From the NCBI GenBank assembly GCA_013374015.1, contig BLLL01000007.1, positions 111,820 through 175,819 on the forward strand: 64,000 nt of DNA, given 5' to 3'. The stretch comes from Candidatus Desulfovibrio kirbyi (GTDB taxonomy: Bacteria; Desulfobacterota; Desulfovibrionia; Desulfovibrionales; Desulfovibrionaceae). How positions within the stretch are numbered: the stretch's first letter is position 1; each line of letters starts with the position of its first letter. A program made the position numbers and the translations under genes. The notes below the pieces were generated by a model. It did not search any database. It saw only the letters and a list, made by a program, of their open reading frames with translations, and was not told the DNA's origin. Shown piece by piece: positions 8,232 through 16,117 of the stretch.

Positions 8232-10464
8232 ATATTCTTGCAAACACATTGTCATACACAAGTTTGAAATAGGGAGAAAACCGCAGGTCCTGCGGATCGC
8301 CCAGCAGCAGTTGTACCATCAGCGAATTGTACAGACCTTCGTCCATTGCCAGTTTTTCACCCGTAATACGGTTGAAAAAAAAATTGACATTTCTACGTTC
8401 CGCAAGAAAGCGCCTCTGCTGCTCGGCGGAGGCCTCCGGACTTGCCTCAAACCATTCCTGGATATAGTTGCGGCGTGTCACACCCGTCTCGTCAAACACG
8501 CTGATGGAGGAGGCATACACAGCGCTCTCGCTGCCCTCAAGGCGCACGGCGCCGGATTCCAGATGATAAGCTAGGGACTGCGGCACGATGGAAAGCGCGC
8601 GCCCCTGCCCCTGTCCGCTGACAAAATTCCAGTTGCCGAACATGCTGATCCAGAATCCAAGGCGCAGCATCTCAAAGCTGACCAGTACAAATACCCGTCC
8701 ACTGGCCTCAATCAGCGGAGTTTGCGGCGAGTGCAGCCTGTCCATCAGGGCTTGGGCCTGTACCGCGTCCATCCCCTCAAAAACTTTTCCCGGCACATTA
8801 CCGGTCTGCGCGGTATACTGAATCACCTGCCTTGCAAAACGCGCATTGTCGGTCGCAAATACCGCTGCGGGAAGATACAGGGAAGGCCCCGCATGCTGCG
8901 CGCCGTCCGCAACGGTCGCGCGTCCGGCAAAATGGTGCGCCGCATAGCCCCAATCCCACCATATCCACAAAAACGCGTCTTCTGGCGTCATGTTCCGCAC
9001 ACGGGCCAGCGCCTCGGCGTGACGGCGGTTGATCATGGGACCCTGCGACATGGACTGAACCATCCCCGCAAACGGCGCCACAAGAACAGCGGTCAGCGCA
9101 AGGGATGCCAACGCGCCGACCGCGGCAGGAGCAATCCGCATGCCCAGCAGATGCTGTAACAATAAATACAGCGACAATGACAGGCCTATGGCCACTATCG
9201 GCGCGCCGAACATGACCATCCGCCCGCCAAATTTTGTGCTCAACAAACTCAGCACGGCAAGCGGCAGCAGAAACAAGGCTCCGGGACGCCGCGCCAGCAC
9301 CAGCAAAAATCCCGCCAAACCGGCGACCGCAGCCTCTGTCCATGGATGGAAGTACGCAAAAAGCGCGGTAAAACTCAAATCCTGAACTTCAATAATGGAC
9401 TGCGCGACAGAGGGATAGACCAGCATGCTCCCGCCGGCATTCCGTATGTCTCCGACAGGTTTCAGATAGGCGTTGACGTGGCGCATCAGGGCGGCCATTG
9501 TCTCGCCGCGCAGCATCAACCAAGCCACGCATATCCAAAAAACCGCCACTGTCTGTGGACGACAGAGAAACAGGCGAAATTTTTTGCCCTTCTTCATACC
9601 GGCAAACAGCACGCAAGCCGTGGCCGACAGGCCGAACGGGCCGACAAGCGTGGGAAAGGCATAGGCCAAAGTGCCCAGCAATAATAACTGCCTGCGTCCC
9701 CTCGGGGCCATAACCACACTCATGAAAGCCAGCAGTCCCACATTATAGCGGATCAGATACGGAAAAACAGAATGCCATTCCTGTGCCCACCAAGAAAGAA
9801 TGCCCGAAGCGCCAAGCAGCAAAACCCAAGGCCACAACAGGGGGTTGCCGGAATGATCGGCATACGCGCTGGTCGGCAACAGGCGTTCGGCAGTCTTGAA
9901 ACCGGAACTCAACACCAGACGGCGCAAAATCATTTTTGGAAGCAGCATGTGCCGCATAGCCCAGCAGGCCGGTGCCAAGGTCATGAGCAAAGGGAAAAAA
10001 AGCGTTACAAAATCAGTGTCATAATACCCCAACAGGGTTCTGCCCAAAAAACCGGGAGACAATGCCGTCAACAGCCCGGCGGCTATTCCCGCCTCCATGC
10101 TGCCCAGCGCCCACACCCAGGCAAACACGATGCCTGCCACCAGACTCGCCAATACCGGTGGAAACCAGTAGGCCACATTCGCCGGAGCGGTGTGCAGCAG
10201 CGCGGCCATGCCCTTGAGCATCACCGACATGGGGTGCCCCGCGGCTAGCCCGAAATCCTCCGCGCCGGCAACCCAGTGATAGGAATCATGCGTGGCCAGC
10301 AGCCATTCCGCCCCCAGGCGGTATTCCGGATTCTGCCAGGACGCCAACTCCAGCATACGCAACGCAAACGCCAGAAGCAGGGTCAGCAGACAACAGGCGC
10401 TGCCGCGCCGCCACAAGGATAAAACAGGTTTTTGCCGATCGGACACAGTGATTGTTTCTGGCAT
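8218..10464 (-). CDS. STT3/PglB-type oligosaccharyltransferase
   Basis: A 748-residue membrane protein with about a dozen hydrophobic segments followed by a soluble C-terminal domain. STT3/PglB enzymes transfer a lipid-linked glycan to Asn in secreted proteins on the periplasmic side. Seen here are the first acidic motif in the loop after TM1 (THDSYHW), the second acidic motif GYYDTDF, and the acceptor-binding WWDWGYAAHHF at the start of the C-terminal domain. The start was set at the ATG preceded by AGGTGA, just after the rsmG stop; a longer frame to 10581 would run into rsmG. No glycan-assembly genes are adjacent. Confidence 0.85.
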   Translation of the reverse strand: MPETITVSDRQKPVLSLWRRGSACCLLTLLLAFALRMLELASWQNPEYRLGAEWLLATHDSYHWVAGAEDFGLAAGHPMSVMLKGMAALLHTAPANVAYWFPPVLASLVAGIVFAWVWALGSMEAGIAAGLLTALSPGFLGRTLLGYYDTDFVTLFFPLLMTLAPACWAMRHMLLPKMILRRLVLSSGFKTAERLLPTSAYADHSGNPLLWPWVLLLGASGILSWWAQEWHSVFPYLIRYNVGLLAFMSVVMAPRGRRQLLLLGTLAYAFPTLVGPFGLSATACVLFAGMKKGKKFRLFLCRPQTVAVFWICVAWLMLRGETMAALMRHVNAYLKPVGDIRNAGGSMLVYPSVAQSIIEVQDLSFTALFAYFHPWTEAAVAGLAGFLLVLARRPGALFLLPLAVLSLLSTKFGGRMVMFGAPIVAIGLSLSLYLLLQHLLGMRIAPAAVGALASLALTAVLVAPFAGMVQSMSQGPMINRRHAEALARVRNMTPEDAFLWIWWDWGYAAHHFAGRATVADGAQHAGPSLYLPAAVFATDNARFARQVIQYTAQTGNVPGKVFEGMDAVQAQALMDRLHSPQTPLIEASGRVFVLVSFEMLRLGFWISMFGNWNFVSGQGQGRALSIVPQSLAYHLESGAVRLEGSESAVYASSISVFDETGVTRRNYIQEWFEASPEASAEQQRRFLAERRNVNFFFNRITGEKLAMDEGLYNSLMVQLLLGDPQDLRFSPYFKLVYDNVFARIYEVL

Positions 10465-10468
10465 GCCG

Positions 10469-11146
10469 TCACCTGGATACAGCCCAAAACCAGCGCGTAC
10501 CGCCGTCCGTCCTGTACGAATGCGTTGCCGCGAGACGCCACGGGTCAGGCATCTCGGGCGCCGGAGCGCCGGCCAGAACAATCAGCATGCCGCCGCCGCG
10601 CAGTCCGGCGCAGGCCACATCCAGAAGTTTGTTCCACGGCATAAACGCCCTGCTCACAATACAGTCCGCTTTTGCCGCCTGCTGTTGAAAAAAATTCTCA
10701 ACAGAGCCGTGAAATACATGCGTGCCTGCCAGGCGCAGACAGGACACCGCGTTTGCAAGAAAGAGAGCGCGTTTTGCCCGAATTTCCACAAGATAATATC
10801 TGCCCCTGTTCCACACCAGACGCAGGGGAATTCCAGGCAGGCCGGCCCCCGCGCCCAAGTCCCAGAACAAGCCGGAATCCGGGGTGGGACCGGAGTCGGG
10901 GAAAAGACCGGAACCGAAAAGTTTTTCCAAAAAATCCGCCAGATAAAAACTGTCGCACACAAGGCGGTCAAAAATATCCTGCCATCTGCGAAACCCCACC
11001 AGATTTATCACGGCATTCCACATGCAGAGCATTTCCAGATACCGCGCCAGAGGATCCAGAACGGTATGGGGCAGAACAATGCGGCAATTCGCCGCGCGCC
11101 GCGCCAGTTCTATCCTGTCCACAGTTTGCCGAATGCCCGGTTTCAT
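10469..11146 (-). CDS. rsmG: 16S rRNA (guanine-527-N7)-methyltransferase RsmG
   Basis: A SAM-dependent methylase that modifies G527 of 16S rRNA. The Rossmann SAM loop reads DLGAGAGLPGIPLRL, and the substrate-side stretch CIVSRAF lies later. Length (about 225 residues) fits the GidB family. The frame also allows a TTG start at 11197; ATG 11146 gives the more usual length, but its ribosome site is weak, so the start is uncertain. The stop lies 4 nt before the oligosaccharyltransferase ATG, so the two are probably co-transcribed. Confidence 0.88.
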   Translation of the reverse strand: MKPGIRQTVDRIELARRAANCRIVLPHTVLDPLARYLEMLCMWNAVINLVGFRRWQDIFDRLVCDSFYLADFLEKLFGSGLFPDSGPTPDSGLFWDLGAGAGLPGIPLRLVWNRGRYYLVEIRAKRALFLANAVSCLRLAGTHVFHGSVENFFQQQAAKADCIVSRAFMPWNKLLDVACAGLRGGGMLIVLAGAPAPEMPDPWRLAATHSYRTDGGTRWFWAVSR

Positions 11147-11220
11147 ACCGCGCGCCGCCGGATTTTTACTGCGCCCGGACACCTGAGGCTTTTTCAATAC
11201 TTACTGTCCGGTGTTTTCGT

Positions 11221-11318
11221 CATACAAAATAGTGCACTCGTGCGTATAGCCCGGTAGTGAACACATAGAACTCACCGCCGTCCCGCATACAAAATAGTGC
11301 GCTCGTGCGTATAGCCCG
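11221..11318. repeat. Pair of 33-bp direct repeats, 65-bp period
   Basis: The 33-bp unit beginning CATACAAAATAGTGC and ending GTATAGCCCG occurs at 11221-11253 and again at 11286-11318 with a single A/G difference. Similarity decays but continues into the bases after each copy, which suggests a tandem duplication of about 65 bp. The second copy overlaps the end of the cupin relic. Confidence 0.85.
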
Positions 11319-11454
11319 AGCAGCAAACACACAAAAGCCGTGTTTTTATGTGCGCCATAATCAGACTCATGCCCAGACCAGGAAGCGCGTCAGGATGCAA
11401 CAGCTCGCGGATCAGGCTCTGATCTTTTGTGATATATGCAAGTTCTGTGTTCAT
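11272..11454 (-). pseudogene. Cupin-family protein relic (5' end only)
   Basis: From ATG 11454 the minus strand reads NTELAYITKDQSLIRELLHP, the familiar N-terminus of a small cupin-domain protein family. After that the similarity is lost. The metal-binding GxHxH strand and the rest of the roughly 110-residue barrel are absent, and the frame runs into the direct-repeat region. I read it as a truncated, dead gene. Confidence 0.45.
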
Positions 11455-11498
11455 GGAGCAGAAGCATACACTAAAAAAATTTTTACCGAAACACCTGC

Positions 11499-11527
11499 TT
11501 GACAAAAATTCTATTTTTCTTTAACAT
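11499..11527 (+). promoter_or_regulatory. Sigma-70-like promoter of the PFK-2/FBPase-2-like gene
   Basis: TTGACA (11499-11504), a 17-nt spacer, then TAACAT (11522-11527). The expected transcription start is about 11533-11535, only a few bases before the ATG at 11537, so the message would be leaderless or nearly so. Confidence 0.55.
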
Positions 11528-11536
11528 ACTAGGATT

Positions 11537-12745
11537 ATGAGAAAATTATATGTAGCGATGGTAGGCCTGCCGGCGCGCGGCAAATCTACACTGGCGCGGC
11601 GCATCCGCGAGGGACTGATCGCCGAGGGAATCAATGCGGCCATTTTCAATAACGGCGATATGCGTCGCTCGCTGGTGGGCGCGGAATCCACAGAACCTGA
11701 TTTTTACAATCCGACCAACCATCAGGGGCGCGACATTCGTGAAATGATCTGCCGCCACAATATGAACGATGCCAAAGACTGGCTTGCCAAGAACGGGGAC
11801 ATTGCCATCCTGGACGCCACAAACGCCAGCCGCGCGCGGCGCGCGCTTATTGAATCCACCCTCAACGATCACCCGGTGCTTTTTGTCGAATGTTTGAACG
11901 AAGATCCTGTCCTGCTTGAAGCCTGCATCAAACAAAAAACCACGCTGCCGGAATACGCCGGATACGCTTATGAAGATGCCCTTGCGAGCTTCATGAAACG
12001 CATTTCCTACTATGAAACGCTCTACGAGCCACTCAACGATGAAAGATTCTGCCTCAGAGTGGACGCCCCGGCCAACCGCATTCTAAACGAATGCCCATGC
12101 GAAGAATCCCCCTACTATCCCGCGATACGCGAAATCGCGGTCAGCGTCTGGGTACACAGTCTCTGCCTTGTGCGCCACGGACAAACAGAATTCAATGTTC
12201 AGGGGCGCATAGGCGGCGACCCCACGCTGACAGACAGGGGATACGCCCAGGCCGAAGCCCTTGCAAATCACATGCAGGGGCGCGAAATCAACTGGGTGTT
12301 TACCTCCACTCGTGTGCGTTCGCACCAGACAGCGGCGCCCCTGCTGGCAAATCGCCCGGACACCACAGTGATGGCCCTGAAAGAATTCGACGAACTGTGG
12401 GCAGGGGACTGCGAGGGAATGCTGTACAGCGATATCCGCAAACACATGCCGGACGTGACGGCCGGGCGCAACGCCAACAAATTCGGCTATGCCTATCCCA
12501 ATGGGGAAAGTTACGCCGTTTTGTGCGAACGGGTGCAGCGCGGCCTTCGACGCGCCTTGTTCCTTGCCGGCAACACCCCGCTACTGATTGTGGGACATCA
12601 GGCCGTCAACCGCGTGCTGATCACGCTTTTTCTGCGGCAGCGCGAAGAAGACGTGCCCTATATCTACATTCCGCAAAACCAGTATTTTCAGATATCATTG
12701 ACGCCGCGCAGAAAAATTTTTGAGCGCATACCCTATCAGGAGTAA
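11537..12745 (+). CDS. PFK-2/FBPase-2-like bifunctional protein (kinase plus histidine phosphatase)
   Basis: A 402-residue two-domain protein. The N-terminal P-loop kinase domain has Walker A GLPARGKST (10-18), NNGDMRR and a Walker B-like AILDATNASR. A histidine phosphatase domain starts near 207, with the phospho-acceptor motif LVRHGQTEFN (His214), LTDRGYAQA and the second histidine in LLIVGHQAVNR. Domain order and motifs match eukaryotic 6-phosphofructo-2-kinase/fructose-2,6-bisphosphatase. In bacteria the true substrate is unproven and need not be fructose-2,6-bisphosphate. The gene has its own promoter and ends about 55 nt before proC. Confidence 0.85.
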   Translation: MRKLYVAMVGLPARGKSTLARRIREGLIAEGINAAIFNNGDMRRSLVGAESTEPDFYNPTNHQGRDIREMICRHNMNDAKDWLAKNGDIAILDATNASRARRALIESTLNDHPVLFVECLNEDPVLLEACIKQKTTLPEYAGYAYEDALASFMKRISYYETLYEPLNDERFCLRVDAPANRILNECPCEESPYYPAIREIAVSVWVHSLCLVRHGQTEFNVQGRIGGDPTLTDRGYAQAEALANHMQGREINWVFTSTRVRSHQTAAPLLANRPDTTVMALKEFDELWAGDCEGMLYSDIRKHMPDVTAGRNANKFGYAYPNGESYAVLCERVQRGLRRALFLAGNTPLLIVGHQAVNRVLITLFLRQREEDVPYIYIPQNQYFQISLTPRRKIFERIPYQE

Positions 12746-12800
12746 TTACGCGCATCGCGGACAACTTTTACGTAACAGTCATAATGAGGGAGAGCAGGGC

Positions 12801-13601
12801 ATGAGCAGGACAATCGGCTGTGTGGGATGTGGGAATATGGGCGGCGCGATTCTTGCCGGGCTTGCGGACGCGCTGAAGACATACGCGTTCTGCGGTTGTG
12901 ACAGCGCGCCCGATCGCATGCGTTTTTTTGGAGAGAAGGGCATTGCCGTCCTTCCCGACCCGCTTGCCGTGGCGCGGAATTCTGACGTGATCCTGCTGGC
13001 CGTCAAACCGTATCAGGCAATCGCCGTGGCAGAAACACTACGACCCGCATTGACGCCGGAAAAAACGCTGGTGTCTGTGGCTGCCGGCATAAGCCTGAAG
13101 AGTTTGCGCAAAGCTGCGGGCGACGCATGCCCTGTGGCGCGTTGCATGCCCAACACGCCGGCGCTGATGGGGGCGGGCGTGTTCGCGCTGTGTTTTGACG
13201 ACGCCTCCCCGTCTTTAGAAAGCAGGGCGGAACTGTTGGCTGTATTCGGGGCACTGGGACTTTGCCTCACACTGCCCGAAGCCCAGTTTACCGCATTCAG
13301 CGCGCTGATTGGCGCAGGCCCAGCCTATGTGTTCCAGATGATGCAGGGGCTTGTGCAGGCAGGCGTGACTCTTGGGTTTTCGCACCAGCAGAGCAGGGAA
13401 ACGGTTGTCGCGCTTTTTGCGGGTTCCGCCCGCATGGCGGCGCAAACAGCCACGCCGTTGATGCAACTGCGCGACAATGTTTGTTCCCCCGGAGGGCTGA
13501 CCATTGCCGGGGTCAATTATCTAGACCGCGCGGGGCTTATCGGCATTCTTGTGGATTCCGTGCTGGCTGCCAACGCGCGAGGCAGGGCAATGGAATCATG
13601 A
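12801..13601 (+). CDS. proC: Pyrroline-5-carboxylate reductase
   Basis: A 266-residue enzyme for the last step of proline synthesis, reducing 1-pyrroline-5-carboxylate with NAD(P)H. The dinucleotide-binding loop GCVGCGNMGGAIL is at the N-terminus, CMPNTPALMGAG in the middle, and the family signature SPGGLTIAG in the C-terminal dimer domain. The start at ATG 12801 follows GAGGGAGAGCAGGG; the longer frame from 12720 has no N-terminal homology and overlaps the preceding gene. It converges on the AMIN-domain gene, with about 20 nt between the stops. Confidence 0.92.
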   Translation: MSRTIGCVGCGNMGGAILAGLADALKTYAFCGCDSAPDRMRFFGEKGIAVLPDPLAVARNSDVILLAVKPYQAIAVAETLRPALTPEKTLVSVAAGISLKSLRKAAGDACPVARCMPNTPALMGAGVFALCFDDASPSLESRAELLAVFGALGLCLTLPEAQFTAFSALIGAGPAYVFQMMQGLVQAGVTLGFSHQQSRETVVALFAGSARMAAQTATPLMQLRDNVCSPGGLTIAGVNYLDRAGLIGILVDSVLAANARGRAMES

Positions 13602-13622
13602 CCGCGCAACCCTGACAAATTC

Positions 13623-14324
13623 TTACTGGTCAACGCGTATATCCAACATATTGCTTTTTTTTGAGGGAATGAAACGCGTACTCTTTGGTTTTGCCTGCAA
13701 GTCAATGACAATACGGGTTTTGTCCGATAATTTGCCGATGCGGATATTTGTCACCAGAGGGTTTGTCGGCACGCCCGGCGCTTTGACATCCCACTGCCCC
13801 TGCAAATCCACCACCAGCCGTTCAGGATTTGACAAATTCATGGATGTGTAGGCAACAGGCGTGGAACCTGTCAACCGTATGGTGGCGCCGGTGTTCCGCG
13901 TAAAAACAACAAAACGGGTGATTCTGTTCTGCGCGGGCGCTGGTTTGTCAGTGGGCTTGTCCGGCGTTTTTTTGGCTTGGGCGGCTTTTCGCCCGGCAAC
14001 CAGCTCGGGTTTCTGAGGAGCGGGCAAAGCCGGTTTCAAGGGCGCGATTGACGCGGCAGGCTCCGGAGTGAACGTGGCCAGCGTGGATGGAGATGGTGTT
14101 TCAGGCGCGATCGGCGTTGTCTGAACAGGCTTTATTTGGGCTGGAGTTGCCGGGGCAGAGGACGCTGCCTTGGGGATTGGGGCTGGCGCGGAAAGCGTTG
14201 TCCCGGCAAGCTCGTCCTGTTTTGTTGTCGGCAGGGGTTTATGGTCAAGGCGTTCGTTGAGCATGATCAATGCCATGCCCAGCACACAGACTGCCAGAAG
14301 GAGAGAGAGGATTGCTTTGTTCAT
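13623..14324 (-). CDS. AMIN-domain membrane-anchored protein
   Basis: A 233-residue protein with an N-terminal transmembrane anchor (residues 4-22), a long Pro/Ala/Thr-rich periplasmic linker to about residue 130, and a C-terminal beta domain. The last carries the AMIN-type pattern of a conserved arginine-rich strand pair (LVVDLQG, TRIVIDL). AMIN domains usually target periplasmic proteins to the envelope or to secretin/pilus machines. No amidase or secretin domain is attached, so the role is unknown. It is divergent from hypB. Confidence 0.65.
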   Translation of the reverse strand: MNKAILSLLLAVCVLGMALIMLNERLDHKPLPTTKQDELAGTTLSAPAPIPKAASSAPATPAQIKPVQTTPIAPETPSPSTLATFTPEPAASIAPLKPALPAPQKPELVAGRKAAQAKKTPDKPTDKPAPAQNRITRFVVFTRNTGATIRLTGSTPVAYTSMNLSNPERLVVDLQGQWDVKAPGVPTNPLVTNIRIGKLSDKTRIVIDLQAKPKSTRFIPSKKSNMLDIRVDQ

Positions 14325-14588
14325 ACAGTGACATCCACGGGCTGAAAGGCGGAATCCAGTTGTTGGACAACAAAATCTCGAACACCGGCTTTCCAGATGA
14401 AGAAGTGCTGCTTTTGGCGCGCGCCTGGTCCCGCCGCGTCGAGAGAGTATACGCCAAGGTATTTATGCATGGCAAAAGCATACACAATATACGCCGGATA
14501 GGCAAGGTTTGTAATTGCTCTTTACGCGACCCGCGCATTGCGGTAACTTATGTATTACACGAAATATCACTTACAAGGAGATTTTGTT

Positions 14589-15248
14589 GTGCAAATTTCT
14601 GTTGTGCGCAAAGTGCTGGAAGCCAACGAAAGAATAGCGGAGAACGTGCGCCAGATTTTGAGCGCGCGTAATATTTTGACGCTGAACCTGATCAGTTCTC
14701 CCGGAGCCGGCAAGACCTCTCTTTTGGAGAGGACGTTGCAGGACCTGTCCGGTGAATTTCGCATGGCCGTCATTGAAGGCGACCTGCAAACCGACAACGA
14801 CGCCAGGCGTGTAGCGGCCACCGGCGCGCAGGCTGTGCAGATCAACACCGAGGGAGGATGTCATCTGGACGGCAATATGGTGCTGACGGCGCTGGATAGT
14901 TTGCGACTGGCCGGACTGGACATTCTGTTCGTGGAAAATGTGGGTAATCTTGTCTGCCCTGTGGAGTTTGACTGTGGCGAGGATGCCAAGGTGGCGCTCT
15001 TGAGCGTGGCCGAAGGCGACGACAAGCCGGAAAAGTATCCGCTACTGTTCAGTCTGGCAAAAGTGATGGTGCTGAACAAGATTGATCTGTTGCCGTATGT
15101 GGACTTTGATACGGCGCGCGCGCGCGCTTTCGCGGTAAAACTGAATAGAGATCTGAAAATTTTTGAACTTTCCTGCCGTAGCGGGGAGGGGTTCGCGCAG
15201 TGGTACGACTGGTTGCGTGAACAGTGCGCGGCAAAAAAACAGCCATGA
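14589..15248 (+). CDS. hypB: Hydrogenase/urease nickel incorporation GTPase HypB
   Basis: A 219-residue SIMIBI GTPase that helps load nickel into [NiFe] hydrogenase. The P-loop ISSPGAGKTSLLE is followed by EGDLQTDNDA, the metal-site region GGCHLDGNMV, FVENVGNLVCP and the specificity motif LNKIDLLPY. The GTG start at 14589 has AAGGAG 8 nt upstream and gives the standard N-terminus (QISVVRKVLEANE); the ATG at 14550 is upstream of that ribosome site. The N-terminal CxxCGC and His-rich nickel-storage regions of some HypBs are absent. No other hyp gene is in the window. Its stop overlaps the next start (ATGA). Confidence 0.92.
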   Translation: MQISVVRKVLEANERIAENVRQILSARNILTLNLISSPGAGKTSLLERTLQDLSGEFRMAVIEGDLQTDNDARRVAATGAQAVQINTEGGCHLDGNMVLTALDSLRLAGLDILFVENVGNLVCPVEFDCGEDAKVALLSVAEGDDKPEKYPLLFSLAKVMVLNKIDLLPYVDFDTARARAFAVKLNRDLKIFELSCRSGEGFAQWYDWLREQCAAKKQP

Positions 15249-15922
15249 AATTCTCTCTTTTTCCCAACGGCCTGCAACTCCGTCTGCCTTCGCTTGCGGC
15301 CATGTGTTTTCTGGTAGTCGCAACGGTTGTTTTGGCATATGTCGCGGGCATTATGCGAGGCAGGACGTATTTCGGTAGCGACCGCGCAATGTCCGCCACG
15401 GCGCGACACACGCCTGCCGGCACTGCCGCGCTCGGCGCCGGGGATGACAACAACGCGGACGCCAGACGTATCCTAGCGCCGGAAGAACTCAAGTTTGCAA
15501 GCGTTTTGCGTAATGATTCAGTAGCGTTTGCGCGTCAGCGGCAGATAAAAAACCAGCCCGCCAAACTGGCTACGCCTCCTCAGCCAGCGGCTGTTTCGCC
15601 GGAAGCCTCAACGGCGGCAAGCCCGACTCCCCTAGCCTCAGGAGAGCCGGACGCCTCAAAACCGTCCGCTCTGTTTGACTACGTTTTTCAGGTGGCGGCA
15701 TTCAGGGATGAAGCTGATGTGGACAACCTGCGCCGGCGTCTTGAAGGGCAGGGGCTACGTACACGTATGCAAAAAGAGGGCAAGATGCTTGTTGTGCTTG
15801 TGGCGTTGCGTGCCGACGAACAGAGAGCCGCTGCAGTTTTGCGTCTTATGGAAGAACTGCGCCTTGGCGCCCCTGTTACGCGCTCTCGTAATCCTGTGCC
15901 CAATGAAAGGAAGATGCAGTGA
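15245..15922 (+). CDS. SPOR-domain membrane protein
   Basis: A 225-residue protein with one transmembrane segment near residues 17-37, a disordered Ala/Pro/Thr-rich linker, and a C-terminal SPOR-type repeat (residues about 145-215; FQVAAFRDEADVDNLRRRL). SPOR domains bind septal peptidoglycan stripped of side stems, so the protein may act at the division site. The ATG overlaps the hypB stop. Its own stop overlaps the GTG of the manC relic, so the three were once translationally coupled. Confidence 0.8.
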   Translation: MKFSLFPNGLQLRLPSLAAMCFLVVATVVLAYVAGIMRGRTYFGSDRAMSATARHTPAGTAALGAGDDNNADARRILAPEELKFASVLRNDSVAFARQRQIKNQPAKLATPPQPAAVSPEASTAASPTPLASGEPDASKPSALFDYVFQVAAFRDEADVDNLRRRLEGQGLRTRMQKEGKMLVVLVALRADEQRAAAVLRLMEELRLGAPVTRSRNPVPNERKMQ

Positions 15923-16087
15923 ACATCTGTCCCGTGATCCTGTGCGGCCACATATATCCCGCTGGGCATCAGGCATAGACTGAAAAATCCCGGACGCGTG
16001 CCGCTGGAAATTATTGAAGTGCAGAGCGGCGCTTATCTTGGCGAAGATGATATTGTGCGTTTTGACGACCATTACGGGGGAACCTGA
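15919..16087 (+). pseudogene. Mannose-1-phosphate guanylyltransferase/mannose-6-phosphate isomerase relic (middle deleted)
   Basis: GTG 15919 starts NICPVILCG, the N-terminus of ManC-type enzymes. At about 15945-15950 the sequence jumps, in a different frame, to [35 protein letters not shown] and DDHYG, the conserved end of the C-terminal cupin (isomerase) domain. So both termini of a protein of about 470 residues survive, and about 1.25 kb between them is missing. The enzyme supplied GDP-mannose, so GDP-mannose synthesis through this gene has been lost. Confidence 0.8.
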
Positions 16088-16117
16088 TTTTTGAGAGTAT
16101 GTTGGCCGGAGTGACAA

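Noticed and set aside
7471..8574. A 367-residue plus-strand frame
   Set aside because: Antisense to tsaC and the end of the oligosaccharyltransferase gene; Ser/Ala/Pro-rich shadow with no ribosome site.
10292..11257. A 321-residue plus-strand open frame
   Set aside because: Entirely antisense to the oligosaccharyltransferase and rsmG genes, with low-complexity basic composition; a shadow frame of GC-rich coding DNA.
15919..15978. A functional 19-codon peptide from the GTG at 15919
   Set aside because: The sequence is the N-terminus of a ManC-type enzyme running out of frame at a deletion junction, not a gene of its own.
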